Positions 42,123 to 50,528 of a stretch of DNA of 64,000 nucleotides are shown one piece after another; the stretch's first letter is position 1, and each line of letters begins with the position of its first letter. Under the pieces are notes generated by a model. That model saw nothing but the letters and a program-made list of their open reading frames with translations, was not told the origin of the DNA and searched no databases. The DNA is from CAKRJP01 sp963589425 (GTDB taxonomy: Bacteria; Bacillota; Clostridia; Lachnospirales; Lachnospiraceae): positions 11,703 through 75,702 of the forward strand of contig CAVAKZ010000006.1 of assembly GCA_963589425.1 (NCBI GenBank), in the 5' to 3' direction. The position numbers and the translations under genes are program-made.

Positions 42123-43052
42123 ATGAGATATTGTTTTGGAATTGATATCGGTGGAACTACGGTAAAGATTGGCCTGTTTTCAATTAACGGAGAAGTGATT
42201 GATAAATGGGAAATCAAAACCAGAACTGAAAATCAGGGAGAGAATATTCTCCCTGATATCAGCCAGGCTATTTTAAGCAAGTTAGAAGAAAAAAGAATTC
42301 AGAAATCCGATGTCAATGGAATAGGAATTGGAGTCCCGGCACCGGTAAAGGCAGACGGTATCGTAAAAAACACAGTAAACCTTGGATGGAAGTATAAAGA
42401 GGTAAAACCAGAAATGGAAGCACTTTGCGGACTTCGCACAGAGGTTGGAAATGATGCCAATGTGGCAGCCCTTGGAGAAATGTGGCTGGGAGCCGGAAAA
42501 GGTCAGGAAAATATGATCATGGTTACTCTTGGAACCGGTGTGGGCGGTGGAATCATCGTGGAAGGCAAACCCCTGGTTGGTGCTCACGGTGCAGGCGGAG
42601 AGATTGGTCACATCTGTATGAATTATGAGGAAACCGAGCACTGTGGTTGTGGAAATACCGGGTGCCTGGAGCAGTATGGATCAGCCACAGGAATTGTAAT
42701 GCTAGCAGAGAGACGTTTGGCAAAGGATGATCGAGATACTGTTTTAAAAGACGAGCCTTTAAGCGCTAAGAGTATCTTTGATGCTATGAAGGCCGGAGAT
42801 GCTCTGGCTATAGATGTTGTTGAAGAGTTCAGTCGTTATCTTGGCTATGGTTTGGCGAACCTGGCAGCTGTAACGGATCCTTCCGTAATTGTAATTGGAG
42901 GAGGAGTATCCAATGCCGGAGAAATTTTACTGGATTATGTAAAAAAATATTTCCAGCAAAAAGCCTTCTTTGCAAATAAAAATACAGAATTTATTCTTGC
43001 AACCCTGGGAAACAGTGCAGGAATCTGTGGAGCTGCAAAATTGATATTGTAG
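42123..43052 (+). CDS. glcK: ROK-family glucokinase
   Basis: A 309-residue ROK kinase. Nucleotide-binding motifs are FGIDIGGTTVKIGLF at the start and VTLGTGVGGGIIV near residue 138; the sugar/zinc site is EIGHICMN followed by HCGCGNTGCLEQYGS, with the cysteine cluster of true sugar kinases, and VIVIGGGVSNAG closes the fold. The zinc motif means it is a kinase and not a ROK repressor; it also lacks a helix-turn-helix. As last enzyme gene of the cluster it would turn released glucose into glucose 6-phosphate. Confidence 0.92.
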   Translation: MRYCFGIDIGGTTVKIGLFSINGEVIDKWEIKTRTENQGENILPDISQAILSKLEEKRIQKSDVNGIGIGVPAPVKADGIVKNTVNLGWKYKEVKPEMEALCGLRTEVGNDANVAALGEMWLGAGKGQENMIMVTLGTGVGGGIIVEGKPLVGAHGAGGEIGHICMNYEETEHCGCGNTGCLEQYGSATGIVMLAERRLAKDDRDTVLKDEPLSAKSIFDAMKAGDALAIDVVEEFSRYLGYGLANLAAVTDPSVIVIGGGVSNAGEILLDYVKKYFQQKAFFANKNTEFILATLGNSAGICGAAKLIL

Positions 43053-43227
43053 ATAATTTTGCTATAAAAACATCTCCTGATTCAAGCTATATCAAATATA
43101 AATGTCAATATTCTTGTAAAACTGGATAATTATCTGACTGGTTTTGGAATAAAATCAGCGTTAAAATAGCAGGTGTAAAAACGAAATTGAGAAAAAACAG
43201 ATATAGAGAATTAAAGGAGACGTCAAT

Positions 43228-43410
43228 ATGAGCACAATTACAATGAAAAATGCAGTGGAGTTAAATTCAACAGGAATCAGTGAAGAGGCAGGAGTTATCG
43301 AGAAATTTAAAAAATATCTTTTAAATAACTCAGAGTACTTCGCGGCCAGCGCAGTCATGATGACAGGCAATTCCTATGGAGCTGCGCAGATTATGAAAAA
43401 TGCAAAATAA
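43228..43410 (+). CDS. Small protein of unknown function (60 residues)
   Basis: A 60-codon gene with an excellent ribosome site (AAAGGAG, 8 bases before ATG) and its own strong terminator 12 bases after the stop, so it is very likely translated. The product begins MSTITMKNAVELNSTGISEE and ends with AAQIMKNAK; it is mildly charged in the first half, with a small-residue stretch (FAASAVMMTGNSYGAA) near the end, and has no cysteines and no clear signal peptide. I do not recognise a family. It lies 175 nt after the glucokinase and could belong to that operon or be separately expressed. Confidence 0.7.
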   Translation: MSTITMKNAVELNSTGISEEAGVIEKFKKYLLNNSEYFAASAVMMTGNSYGAAQIMKNAK

Positions 43411-43420
43411 TAGAAAAGGA

Positions 43421-43458
43421 ATGAACAAGGCAGAAATTCTTGCCTTGTTCATTTTTTT
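43421..43458 (+). terminator. Terminator after the 60-residue gene
   Basis: A perfect 12-bp stem (ATGAACAAGGCA with TGCCTTGTTCAT) with an 8-base loop and a T-run. Confidence 0.92.
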
Positions 43459-43546
43459 AGGAAAATCATCAGGAAAGGATACGTTCCTAAGTCTAGAATG
43501 TGTTATTATTGACAGATAGAATTTAATGAAAAACAGGAGAAGACTT

Positions 43547-44095
43547 ATGAAGATAATGATAGCCTCAGATATTCATGGATCTGCCTATTATTGCAGACAA
43601 TTGTTAAATATGTTCCAAAAGGAGAAAGCTGATCGCCTCATGCTTCTTGGAGATGTGTTATATCACGGACCAAGAAATGATCTTCCCAAGGAATATGCAC
43701 CTAAGGATGTAATCGCAATGTTAAATCCCATGAAGGATAAGATCCTTTGCGTTCGGGGCAATTGTGATACAGAAGTGGATCAGATGGTATTGGAATTTCC
43801 CATTTTGGCAGAATACGCCATCCTCACAGTAGGAGACCGTTTAGTGTATGCAACTCACGGACATAATTACAATATAAAGCAATGTCCACCTCTTATGCCG
43901 GGAGATATCTTGTTGCATGGTCATACCCATGTGCCGGCCTGGGAAGGCTTTGGACAGGATAATATTTATCTGAATCCGGGATCTATATCTATTCCAAAAG
44001 AGGACAGCCCCCATGGATATATGACCTTAGAGGGAAAGGCCTTCCTTTGGAAAGATTTAGATGGAGAAATCTATCATTCTTTAGAATTAAAGTAA
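43547..44095 (+). CDS. yfcE: YfcE-like metallophosphodiesterase
   Basis: A 182-residue calcineurin-type phosphoesterase. All metal motifs are present: IASDIHGS at 4-11, LLGDVLYHGPRND near 36, VRGNCDTEVD near 74, YATHGHNY and LHGHTHVPAW. It fits the YfcE/MJ0936 group that hydrolyses phosphodiesters in vitro; the natural substrate is unknown. ATG 43547 follows AGGAGAAGACTT; an earlier in-frame ATG at 43526 adds MKNRRRL and has no clear site. It stands alone between two terminators or promoters. Confidence 0.9.
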   Translation: MKIMIASDIHGSAYYCRQLLNMFQKEKADRLMLLGDVLYHGPRNDLPKEYAPKDVIAMLNPMKDKILCVRGNCDTEVDQMVLEFPILAEYAILTVGDRLVYATHGHNYNIKQCPPLMPGDILLHGHTHVPAWEGFGQDNIYLNPGSISIPKEDSPHGYMTLEGKAFLWKDLDGEIYHSLELK

Positions 44096-44229
44096 ATGAT
44101 TAGTTTTCACAGTTTCTTCAAATCCTAATCACTGGACAATCACAAACTTTCGTTATACTAGCTCCTGTAAGTTGTTAATGTTTCTTTGGATGAGCCATTG
44201 GAATAAAGACAATGAAAGGAGCTTATTTT

Positions 44230-46170
44230 ATGAGAAATAAAAAATTGTGGAAGGCATTATTTTGCGGAGGATTAACCTCTGCTGTTATTCTTACTGGTTG
44301 CAGTGCAACCACAAGCAACAGTGTAGTGGTATCTGACAGTACCGTATCCGGTACCGTATCTTCAGTGGATGGGGATACCATTACCTTAACTACCAGCACC
44401 GGAATGGGTGGTGGCCAGGCCCCAAGTGGAGAAGCCCCAAGTGGAAATGGCACAGACCAGGGAAGTGCTGACGGACAGACCCCACCGGAGAAGCCGGATG
44501 GAGACACTTCCTCATCTTCAGATGATACAAAGTCATCAGAAGAAAACAAGACAGATGCAAACGCGTCATCAGACAGCAAGAGCGATGGACAGCAGTCATC
44601 ATCAGATAAACCATCTGGGGATGCCGGAAATCAGCCTTCCGGAGAAGGTGGAGAACAAGCACCGGGGGGTCAAGGGGGAGATACCTCAGGAATTACCTTT
44701 GAGGTTGTATTGAAAGATACCTCTGTTCTTAAGGACTCAGATGACAACTCTGTAAAACTTAGTGATATTAAAGAAGGAGACAATCTCACGATTAAAGTAG
44801 ATGAAGATGGAAAGATCACTTCTGTGGTAGTGGGTGAGAGCTCAGGAGATTCTTCCCAGGCAGTGACAGATTATACAGCTTTAAAAGAATTTACCGAAGA
44901 CAGTGAGGTTTCCGGTGAAAGCTATGATTCTACAGGAACTGATGAAAATGCTATTATAGTAAGCAGTGGGGCCAAGGTGACCTTTGACAATATCGAGGCA
45001 ACACGTACATCTGAGGACAGTACAGGGGGAGACAATTCCAGTTTTTATGGAGTGGGAGCAGCCCTTCTTACTACCGATGGAACTTCCTATGTAAAGGGTG
45101 GAAACTTTACCACAGATGCTAACGGCGGTGCAGGCCTTTTTGCCTACGGAGACGGAGTGGTTTATGTTTCTGATGCAACCATTAAAACCAGTGCAGATAC
45201 CTCAGGAGGAATTCATGCAGCAGGAGGAGGAACACTTTACGCTTGGGATCTTGATGTGACTACAGCAGGAAATTCTTCTGCAGCCATTCGAAGCGACAGA
45301 GGCGGCGGAACTATGGTGGTAGATGGTGGAACCTATACTTCCACAGGAACAGGTTCTCCTGCCGTTTATACAACTGCAGATATTTCCATCAGTGATGCGA
45401 CTTTGACAGCAGAAAATTCCGAAGGAGTGTGCTTGGAGGGAAAGAACAATCTTCGTTTATATAACTGTGACTTAACAGGAAATATGTCGGATGATGATCA
45501 AAATGATTGCACCTGGAATGTAATTTTATACCAAAGTATGTCCGGAGATTCAGAAGAAGGTGAAGGAACTTTCCAGATGACAGGAGGAAGCCTGACTGCA
45601 AAAAATGGGGGACAGTTTTACACCACCAACACTCAGTCTACCTTTTACCTTTCTGATGTAGATATTACCAATGCTTCAGATTCTGAATTTTTCCTTCGAT
45701 GCACAGGAAATAACAACCAGAGAGGTTGGGGAACTAGTGGTTCAAACGGAGCAGATTGCAATTTCACAGCCTCCAGCCAGACTATGGAAGGCGATGTAAT
45801 TTACGATAGCATCAGTAACTTAGACTTCTATCTTACCAATGGAAGCATCATTACAGGAGCCTTCGTAGATGATGAAACTTATGCAGGAGAAGGTGGAGAT
45901 GGAAGTGCAAATCTTTATATTGATTCCGACTCTACCTGGGTTGTAACAGGGGACAGTACTCTGACAAATCTTCAGAGTGAGGGAACCATCCAGGATGCAG
46001 ATGGAAAAACCGTAACCATTAAGGGAACCGACGGAAGTGTCTATGTAGAAGGAGATAGTCAGTATACCATTACTGTAGAAAAATATAACAAGACAGCAGA
46101 TCTTTCCGGAGCAGCTACAGGAGACAGCTTCTCAGATCATTCTGTAGAAAAGCCAAGTGAACTTTCATAA
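44230..46170 (+). CDS. Surface lipoprotein with predicted beta-helix domain
   Basis: A 646-residue lipoprotein: lipobox ILTGC (Cys24), a short beta domain (about 30-60), a Gly/Ser/Pro/Asp-rich spacer (about 65-150: repeats of APSGEAPSGN and QPSGEGGEQAPGG type), a second small domain (about 152-205) and a long C-terminal region (about 210-640). The last part has many short beta-strand turns ending in small residues (YVKGGNFTTDANGGAGLFAYG, YVSDATIKTSADTSGGIHAAG, VVDGGTYTSTG), the pattern of a right-handed parallel beta-helix. No catalytic motif is visible. It may be an adhesin or a glycan-binding protein; function unknown. ATG 44230 has AAAGGAG eight bases ahead. Confidence 0.8.
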   Translation: MRNKKLWKALFCGGLTSAVILTGCSATTSNSVVVSDSTVSGTVSSVDGDTITLTTSTGMGGGQAPSGEAPSGNGTDQGSADGQTPPEKPDGDTSSSSDDTKSSEENKTDANASSDSKSDGQQSSSDKPSGDAGNQPSGEGGEQAPGGQGGDTSGITFEVVLKDTSVLKDSDDNSVKLSDIKEGDNLTIKVDEDGKITSVVVGESSGDSSQAVTDYTALKEFTEDSEVSGESYDSTGTDENAIIVSSGAKVTFDNIEATRTSEDSTGGDNSSFYGVGAALLTTDGTSYVKGGNFTTDANGGAGLFAYGDGVVYVSDATIKTSADTSGGIHAAGGGTLYAWDLDVTTAGNSSAAIRSDRGGGTMVVDGGTYTSTGTGSPAVYTTADISISDATLTAENSEGVCLEGKNNLRLYNCDLTGNMSDDDQNDCTWNVILYQSMSGDSEEGEGTFQMTGGSLTAKNGGQFYTTNTQSTFYLSDVDITNASDSEFFLRCTGNNNQRGWGTSGSNGADCNFTASSQTMEGDVIYDSISNLDFYLTNGSIITGAFVDDETYAGEGGDGSANLYIDSDSTWVVTGDSTLTNLQSEGTIQDADGKTVTIKGTDGSVYVEGDSQYTITVEKYNKTADLSGAATGDSFSDHSVEKPSELS

Positions 46171-46233
46171 AATTCATAAAGTCAGAAATAGATTTTTCAA
46201 TCATAAAAATGCGTTTTCTATAAATAGATAAAA

Positions 46234-46278
46234 GAAACCCAGGAAATTGGCCGCTATAGCCAGTTTCCTGGGTTTTTC
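46234..46278 (+). terminator. Terminator after the beta-helix lipoprotein gene
   Basis: A long stem (AAACCCAGGAAATTGGC with GCCAGTTTCCTGGGTTT, one G-U) and a T-run; A residues before the stem also allow it to serve the facing HAD gene. Confidence 0.9.
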
Positions 46279-46296
46279 TTCCAAATCTTTTGGGGT

Positions 46297-46770
46297 TTAA
46301 TGATTGATTCCTGTAAGGATGGTGCTTAGGTGTGTACATTGAATTCCGCTAGTAACAGCCTGAAGTAAAATGTGATAAGTATCTTCAATAAGCTCGCAGT
46401 TCACTGCAGCTACCCCTAGTTCCTGGGCTTTTTCTAAAATATAGTCCACTTTTTGATTGTCATGCTCCACTCCAATGACTTCCTCGAAAAGTCCCGGGTA
46501 GTGCTGGCTTACAAATTTGCGCTTGGCCTTAATCTCCTCCGGGGAGCTGGTAGTGCTTAAGACGAATAACTTGGCACCATTTGCCTTTGCTGCCTCAATA
46601 TATTCTTTTACAACTGGTACAGGTCTGCAATATTCATAGGTGTCTTCGCCGTGGGCCTTGCAATATTCTTGCCACTGTTCTCCGGACATTCCAATTTGAA
46701 ATTTTTCGTTTACCTTGTAGCAGGGACTGCTGAGAGTTCCGTCTACATCAACAAATACTAATTTTTTCAT
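46297..46770 (-). CDS. HAD-like hydrolase
   Basis: A 157-residue HAD-superfamily protein: VFVDVDGTLSSP (nucleophile Asp) at residues 5-14, LFVLSTTSSPEE (motif II Ser/Thr) near 70, VIGVEHDNQKVDYILEKAQ and CELIEDTYHIL (motif IV acidic residue) near 130. The short cap suggests a small-molecule or nucleotide phosphatase similar to 5'-nucleotidase-like HADs; the substrate is unclear. GGAGG lies five bases ahead of ATG 46770. Confidence 0.82.
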   Translation of the reverse strand: MKKLVFVDVDGTLSSPCYKVNEKFQIGMSGEQWQEYCKAHGEDTYEYCRPVPVVKEYIEAAKANGAKLFVLSTTSSPEEIKAKRKFVSQHYPGLFEEVIGVEHDNQKVDYILEKAQELGVAAVNCELIEDTYHILLQAVTSGIQCTHLSTILTGINH

Positions 46771-46885
46771 AGTTGCCTCCCATATAGATTTATAAAATAC
46801 TGTCAAATATTTATGGACTTATTATAACATAATTGCTTCCTTGTAAAGTCCCTGCAAAGAAGAAGTTTTGGATTTAATTAGAAAC

Positions 46886-46938
46886 AAAAACTGCCACAAA
46901 AGAGCTTGGAGATTTTCCTCCAAGTCTTTTTGTGGCAG
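46886..46938 (-). terminator. Terminator of the PIN/NYN-like gene
   Basis: Read on the minus strand: CTGCCACAAAA and CTTGGAG arms pair with CTCCAAG and TTTTGTGGCAG, then TTTTTG. Confidence 0.88.
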
Positions 46939-46964
46939 CTGCCGTCCGGATGACCTTTCCATAA

Positions 46965-48242
46965 TTATTTCATAGCTGATATAATCTTAAAATATGGTTT
47001 GAATAAACTATAGTATTTGATGCCATTAGCAGAACCGTATGTTTTGTTAATGGCAGATCGAATACCATTTAAATTCTTGGTCTTATTTTTGTTTTTCTCT
47101 AGAAAATCAACAAAATCCCCAGGATTTTCAAGCTCACTGTGTAAGAAGATTATATCAGTAATATGAGTTACTTTTTCCTTGCGGGAATAAATTGTTTGCT
47201 TATAGGGATAAGCAGATGATTTAATGGTCTTGTAAATCTTCTGGCCTTGGTCCCGACCATAAATGTGAACCAAGCTTTCGTGGAGGGACTCTAAAGAGTC
47301 CTTTGTAATACAATTGATGATTTCGTCCACTTCCTCTTTGTTAAAGGGGTAAGGAGAATTTTCTTCCTCTTTGAAGTGAGAACTTTCTTTGTCAACCTCT
47401 GTTACTTCAGCAGTGTCCGCTTCCATGTCTTCAAAGGTTAGGGAAAGCTGTTCCTCTGTCTCGGCAAACTCAGGAAGATAAGTGACAGTCTCAGAATCTT
47501 CAGAATCCGTAGCTGAATTTTCTTCTGATTCGGCAAATTCAGGAAGGCCGGTTCTTATATCAGGTTCCATAGAAGTTCCAGCTTCCACATGGGTTTCCGA
47601 TCCCCCAGGAGTTCCAGCTTCCACATGGGTTTTCGGTCCCCCAGGAGTTCCAGCTTCCATAGGAGTTACCAGTTCCATAGGAGTTTCTGCTTCCACAAGA
47701 GTCTCCGCCACCCCAGGAGTTCCAGCTTCCACATGAGTTTCTGCTTCCCCAGGAGTTCCAGCTTCTACAGGAGTTCCAGCTTCCCCAAGAGTCTCTGCCT
47801 CTGTAGAAATTTCTGCCCTTACAGGACTTTCCGTCTCCGTGGTCTTCTGCTTGTGCAGCGCAATCTTGCAGAAATTCACATTGACTCTTCGAACAGCAAA
47901 GCCTTTCTTTTTCCAGAATTTCACGGCGGCATCAAAACCAGTGTCATTACTCATGACTACATATTCTGTGTCGTCTTTCAGGGAATCTTCATTCATAAGA
48001 TAACCCATATAAGAAATTAGCTGGAAATCCAAAGCGTTGTTGCCTTCAAAGCATTCCTCGAAGGTAATCTTCTGGGTGGTATTACCAAGAAGCTTCACCA
48101 CAGACATGTAGGACATGTGGGGAGAATTCTTGGTATAGAAGATAATAATCTCGTCTTCAGCATTTGCCAGATCAAGCAGCATCAACCAATTGTCATTTAC
48201 ATTTTCGCTATCAACTAAATAATATTTGATAATGTTCACCAT
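46965..48242 (-). CDS. PIN/NYN-like domain protein with hexapeptide repeats
   Basis: A 425-residue protein in three parts. Residues 1-125 look like a PIN/NYN-type nuclease fold: YYLVDSENVNDNW at the start, acidic positions in ALDFQLISYMG, and VVMSNDTGFDAAVKFW, the places where such nucleases hold their metal ligands. Residues 148-225 are 13 units of a degenerate six-residue repeat (EAGTPG, EAETHV and variants). Residues about 230-300 are very acidic, with LPEFAE[ST]E twice. Residues about 305-425 are a helical C-terminal domain (YPFNKEEVDEIINCI, IYGRDQGQKIYKTIKSS, INKTYGSANGIKYY). Neither substrate nor role is known. The ribosome site is weak. Confidence 0.78.
   Translation of the reverse strand: MVNIIKYYLVDSENVNDNWLMLLDLANAEDEIIIFYTKNSPHMSYMSVVKLLGNTTQKITFEECFEGNNALDFQLISYMGYLMNEDSLKDDTEYVVMSNDTGFDAAVKFWKKKGFAVRRVNVNFCKIALHKQKTTETESPVRAEISTEAETLGEAGTPVEAGTPGEAETHVEAGTPGVAETLVEAETPMELVTPMEAGTPGGPKTHVEAGTPGGSETHVEAGTSMEPDIRTGLPEFAESEENSATDSEDSETVTYLPEFAETEEQLSLTFEDMEADTAEVTEVDKESSHFKEEENSPYPFNKEEVDEIINCITKDSLESLHESLVHIYGRDQGQKIYKTIKSSAYPYKQTIYSRKEKVTHITDIIFLHSELENPGDFVDFLEKNKNKTKNLNGIRSAINKTYGSANGIKYYSLFKPYFKIISAMK
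47568..47801 (-). repeat. 18-bp tandem repeat (hexapeptide units)
   Basis: Thirteen in-frame 18-bp units in the linker of the PIN/NYN-like gene, with consensus GAAGCTGGAACTCCTGGG in the coding sense. Units vary by single bases but frame is always kept, as expected for a protein linker that can gain or lose units by slippage. Confidence 0.85.
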
Positions 48243-48371
48243 TCATCCAGACTAGAGTATTGTAACACAGCTGGTGGAACTTTACAAAATGTAGAAAACA
48301 ATTGTAGCTTATAGGTTGCATAAAAAAACAATTCGTTTTATTATGGGGTTAATGTTTGAGGAGGAGAAAGA

Positions 48372-49478
48372 ATGAAGAGAAAATTATGTGTACTATTGGC
48401 TGCGCTGATGGTTGTCTCTGTACTTCCGGCTTGTTCAAAGAAGTCCGGTGATACAAAAGAATCCACCGTTGCCAAGAAAGAAACCAAAGAAACAACAGAA
48501 GAAGAGACCGTTGAGGAAGAAGAGGAAACAGAAGAAATCCCTGCTAACCAGAATCTTCTCACAGGAATCCCGGATTTAACAGACGGGGCTATTGGAAAAC
48601 GTCCGGTGGCAGTTATGGTAAATAATATTCCTGATGCCATGCCTCAGTATGGTGTGGAGAAGGCAGATATTATTTTTGAAATCCCGGTAGAGGGAGACCA
48701 TACCAGATTTATGGCCTTGTATGGAGATTATACCACCGTGCCTAAGATCTGCCCCATCAGAAGCTGTAGATATTACTTCCCGGCACTGTCTCAGGGCTTT
48801 GATGCTTTTTATGTAAACTGGGGAATTGATGATTCTATTTCAGATTATTTAGAGGCCCTGAACCTAGATCAATATGATGGAATTTACAATGCAGGAAACC
48901 TCTTCGGAAGAGATCAGGACCGTCTGAATGCAGGCTATGCCCTAGAGCATACAGGAACCTTTGATGGAACACAGTTTGCATCTGTAGTTCAGTCAGAGGG
49001 AAAACGAACAGACCTTCAGGAGAGGCTGAAAGATGCAGCATTCAAGTTTAATGGCTTGAATGAGCAGTTGAAGGCTGGAACTGATAATTGTACAAGAGTG
49101 GATATTAATTTTGGTGCGCAGACCGCTGCCTTGATTTATGACGAAGCTTCAAAGACCTACAAGAAGGAAAATAACGGAGCTGCACAGATTGACAGCAGTA
49201 CCGGAAATCAGCTTTCCTTCACCAATGTTTTTGTTTTGGAGACAACCATTACTGTAAGAGACGAAGTGGGACATAAGCAGTTGGATTGGGAAGGTGGATC
49301 AAAGACTGTTGGATATTATATTTCCAATGGAGGCATTCAGAAGATCCATTGGTGTAAGACGCCAAATGATGAGTCGTCTAGATTACTCTTCTTTGATGAT
49401 TCAGGAAATGAGATTAAGATTAATCGAGGAAAGAGCTATATTGCATTTAACTATGCGAATCAGGCAACCTTCCAATAA
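48372..49478 (+). CDS. DUF3048 (YerB-like) lipoprotein
   Basis: A 368-residue lipoprotein: signal peptide with lipobox ending LPAC (Cys21), then a Lys/Thr/Glu-rich linker (22-55) and the DUF3048 domain. Family marks are NLLTGIPDL, RPVAVMVNNIPDAMPQYGVE, DIIFEIPVEGDHTRFMALYG, PIRSCRYYFPALSQGFDAFYV and the C-terminal IHWCKTPNDESSRLLFFDDSG. The function of YerB-like proteins is unknown; they sit on the outer face of the membrane. Start follows GAGGAGGAGAAAGA. Its own terminator follows. Confidence 0.93.
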   Translation: MKRKLCVLLAALMVVSVLPACSKKSGDTKESTVAKKETKETTEEETVEEEEETEEIPANQNLLTGIPDLTDGAIGKRPVAVMVNNIPDAMPQYGVEKADIIFEIPVEGDHTRFMALYGDYTTVPKICPIRSCRYYFPALSQGFDAFYVNWGIDDSISDYLEALNLDQYDGIYNAGNLFGRDQDRLNAGYALEHTGTFDGTQFASVVQSEGKRTDLQERLKDAAFKFNGLNEQLKAGTDNCTRVDINFGAQTAALIYDEASKTYKKENNGAAQIDSSTGNQLSFTNVFVLETTITVRDEVGHKQLDWEGGSKTVGYYISNGGIQKIHWCKTPNDESSRLLFFDDSGNEIKINRGKSYIAFNYANQATFQ

Positions 49479-49506
49479 TAGAACTAGAATAACAAGATAA
49501 AAGATG

Positions 49507-49556
49507 ATCCCCTGAAGGACTCTGATAAAAATCAAAGGGCCTTCAGGGGATTTTTT
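49507..49556 (+). terminator. Terminator after the YerB-like gene
   Basis: ATCCCCTGAAGG pairs with CCTTCAGGGGAT, with a T-run after the 3' arm. It faces the HAD gene on the other strand. Confidence 0.88.
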
Positions 49557-49575
49557 CATGTATTATATTTCTATT

Positions 49576-50352
49576 CTATAGAGAAGCCAGAATTTCTTTT
49601 AAAACAGCTAGTACGGAAGGAGTCCGCTTATTGGCATACTTTTCTACGCCGGGGGCACAAGGGTCCATGGCATAGCCGGTGCCGGCAAATTCTAACATAG
49701 CCGTATCATTATACTCGTCCCCGAAAGCAATGCACTCTTCCCTGGAAATTCCCATAAGATTACACAATTTCTCCAGAGCAATTCCCTTGTTTACTCCATC
49801 AGGGACAAAGTCTACCCAATCTTTTCCGGAGGTTACAATAGTGATCTCCTGGCCGAATAGTTCCCGAAAATGCTCGAAACTCTTAATATCAGCCCCGAAG
49901 TCACAGAGGGCAAACTTAATAAAAGGCTTTTCTATGTCATCCATGGAAGCTACTTTTTCTATATCATAATGAATGACATCCCGCATAATGTGTATGAATT
50001 CGTCGTTATCTGAATCGGTATAGCTTTTATCTACGCAGGAAACAAAGGGAGCACAAGGCCATTCTCTGGCGGCTTTAAAAATACGCAGGGCCAGTTCTCT
50101 TGGGATTTCACCACTTGCGATTTTTTGGTCTTCGTAAAATACGATGGCTCCGTTTTCTGAAATATAATAAATATCATCGGCTACAGGTTCAAAAAGGTGG
50201 ACAAGACTATTGTAACCACGGCCGCTGGCAGCAGAAAAGCGAACCCCTTTTTCTTTTAATTTTGAAATAACATCAAATAACTCCGGATCCAGTTCCTGGG
50301 CACCATTTTTTAACAAAGTCCCGTCAATATCGCTGGCAATTAATTTAATCAT
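49576..50352 (-). CDS. Cof-type HAD phosphatase
   Basis: A 258-residue HAD hydrolase of the Cof/IIB group: LIASDIDGTLL at the start, FSAASGRGYNSL (motif II), a C2 cap in the middle (about 85-185), NKGIALEKLCNLMGI (motif III Lys) and IAFGDEYNDTAMLEFAGTGYAM (motif IV). These enzymes dephosphorylate sugar phosphates or flavin and pyridoxal phosphates. The substrate cannot be named. It faces the preceding gene and stands alone. Confidence 0.9.
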   Translation of the reverse strand: MIKLIASDIDGTLLKNGAQELDPELFDVISKLKEKGVRFSAASGRGYNSLVHLFEPVADDIYYISENGAIVFYEDQKIASGEIPRELALRIFKAAREWPCAPFVSCVDKSYTDSDNDEFIHIMRDVIHYDIEKVASMDDIEKPFIKFALCDFGADIKSFEHFRELFGQEITIVTSGKDWVDFVPDGVNKGIALEKLCNLMGISREECIAFGDEYNDTAMLEFAGTGYAMDPCAPGVEKYANKRTPSVLAVLKEILASL

Positions 50353-50528
50353 AAAAATATTACTCCTTCATAAATTATATAAATGGATATTCAAACCTAT
50401 CTCTAATATCTTGCGGTATTCCGCTCCAAACATTATAATATAACTTGCCGTTGGAGGGCAAAAGATATTTTGCCCTCTTTAAGTGAAAAGATAATAAGGT
50501 ATGTTTTTAGGAATGAAAGGACTAGGCT

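Noticed and set aside
47568..47801. CRISPR-like array suggested by regular repeats.
   Set aside because: The units are contiguous 18-mers without spacers and keep a protein frame, so this is a coding tandem repeat.
47482..48020. Long plus-strand open frames opposite the repeat region.
   Set aside because: They arise because the 18-bp repeats have no stop codons in several frames; the minus-strand protein has real domains at both ends.
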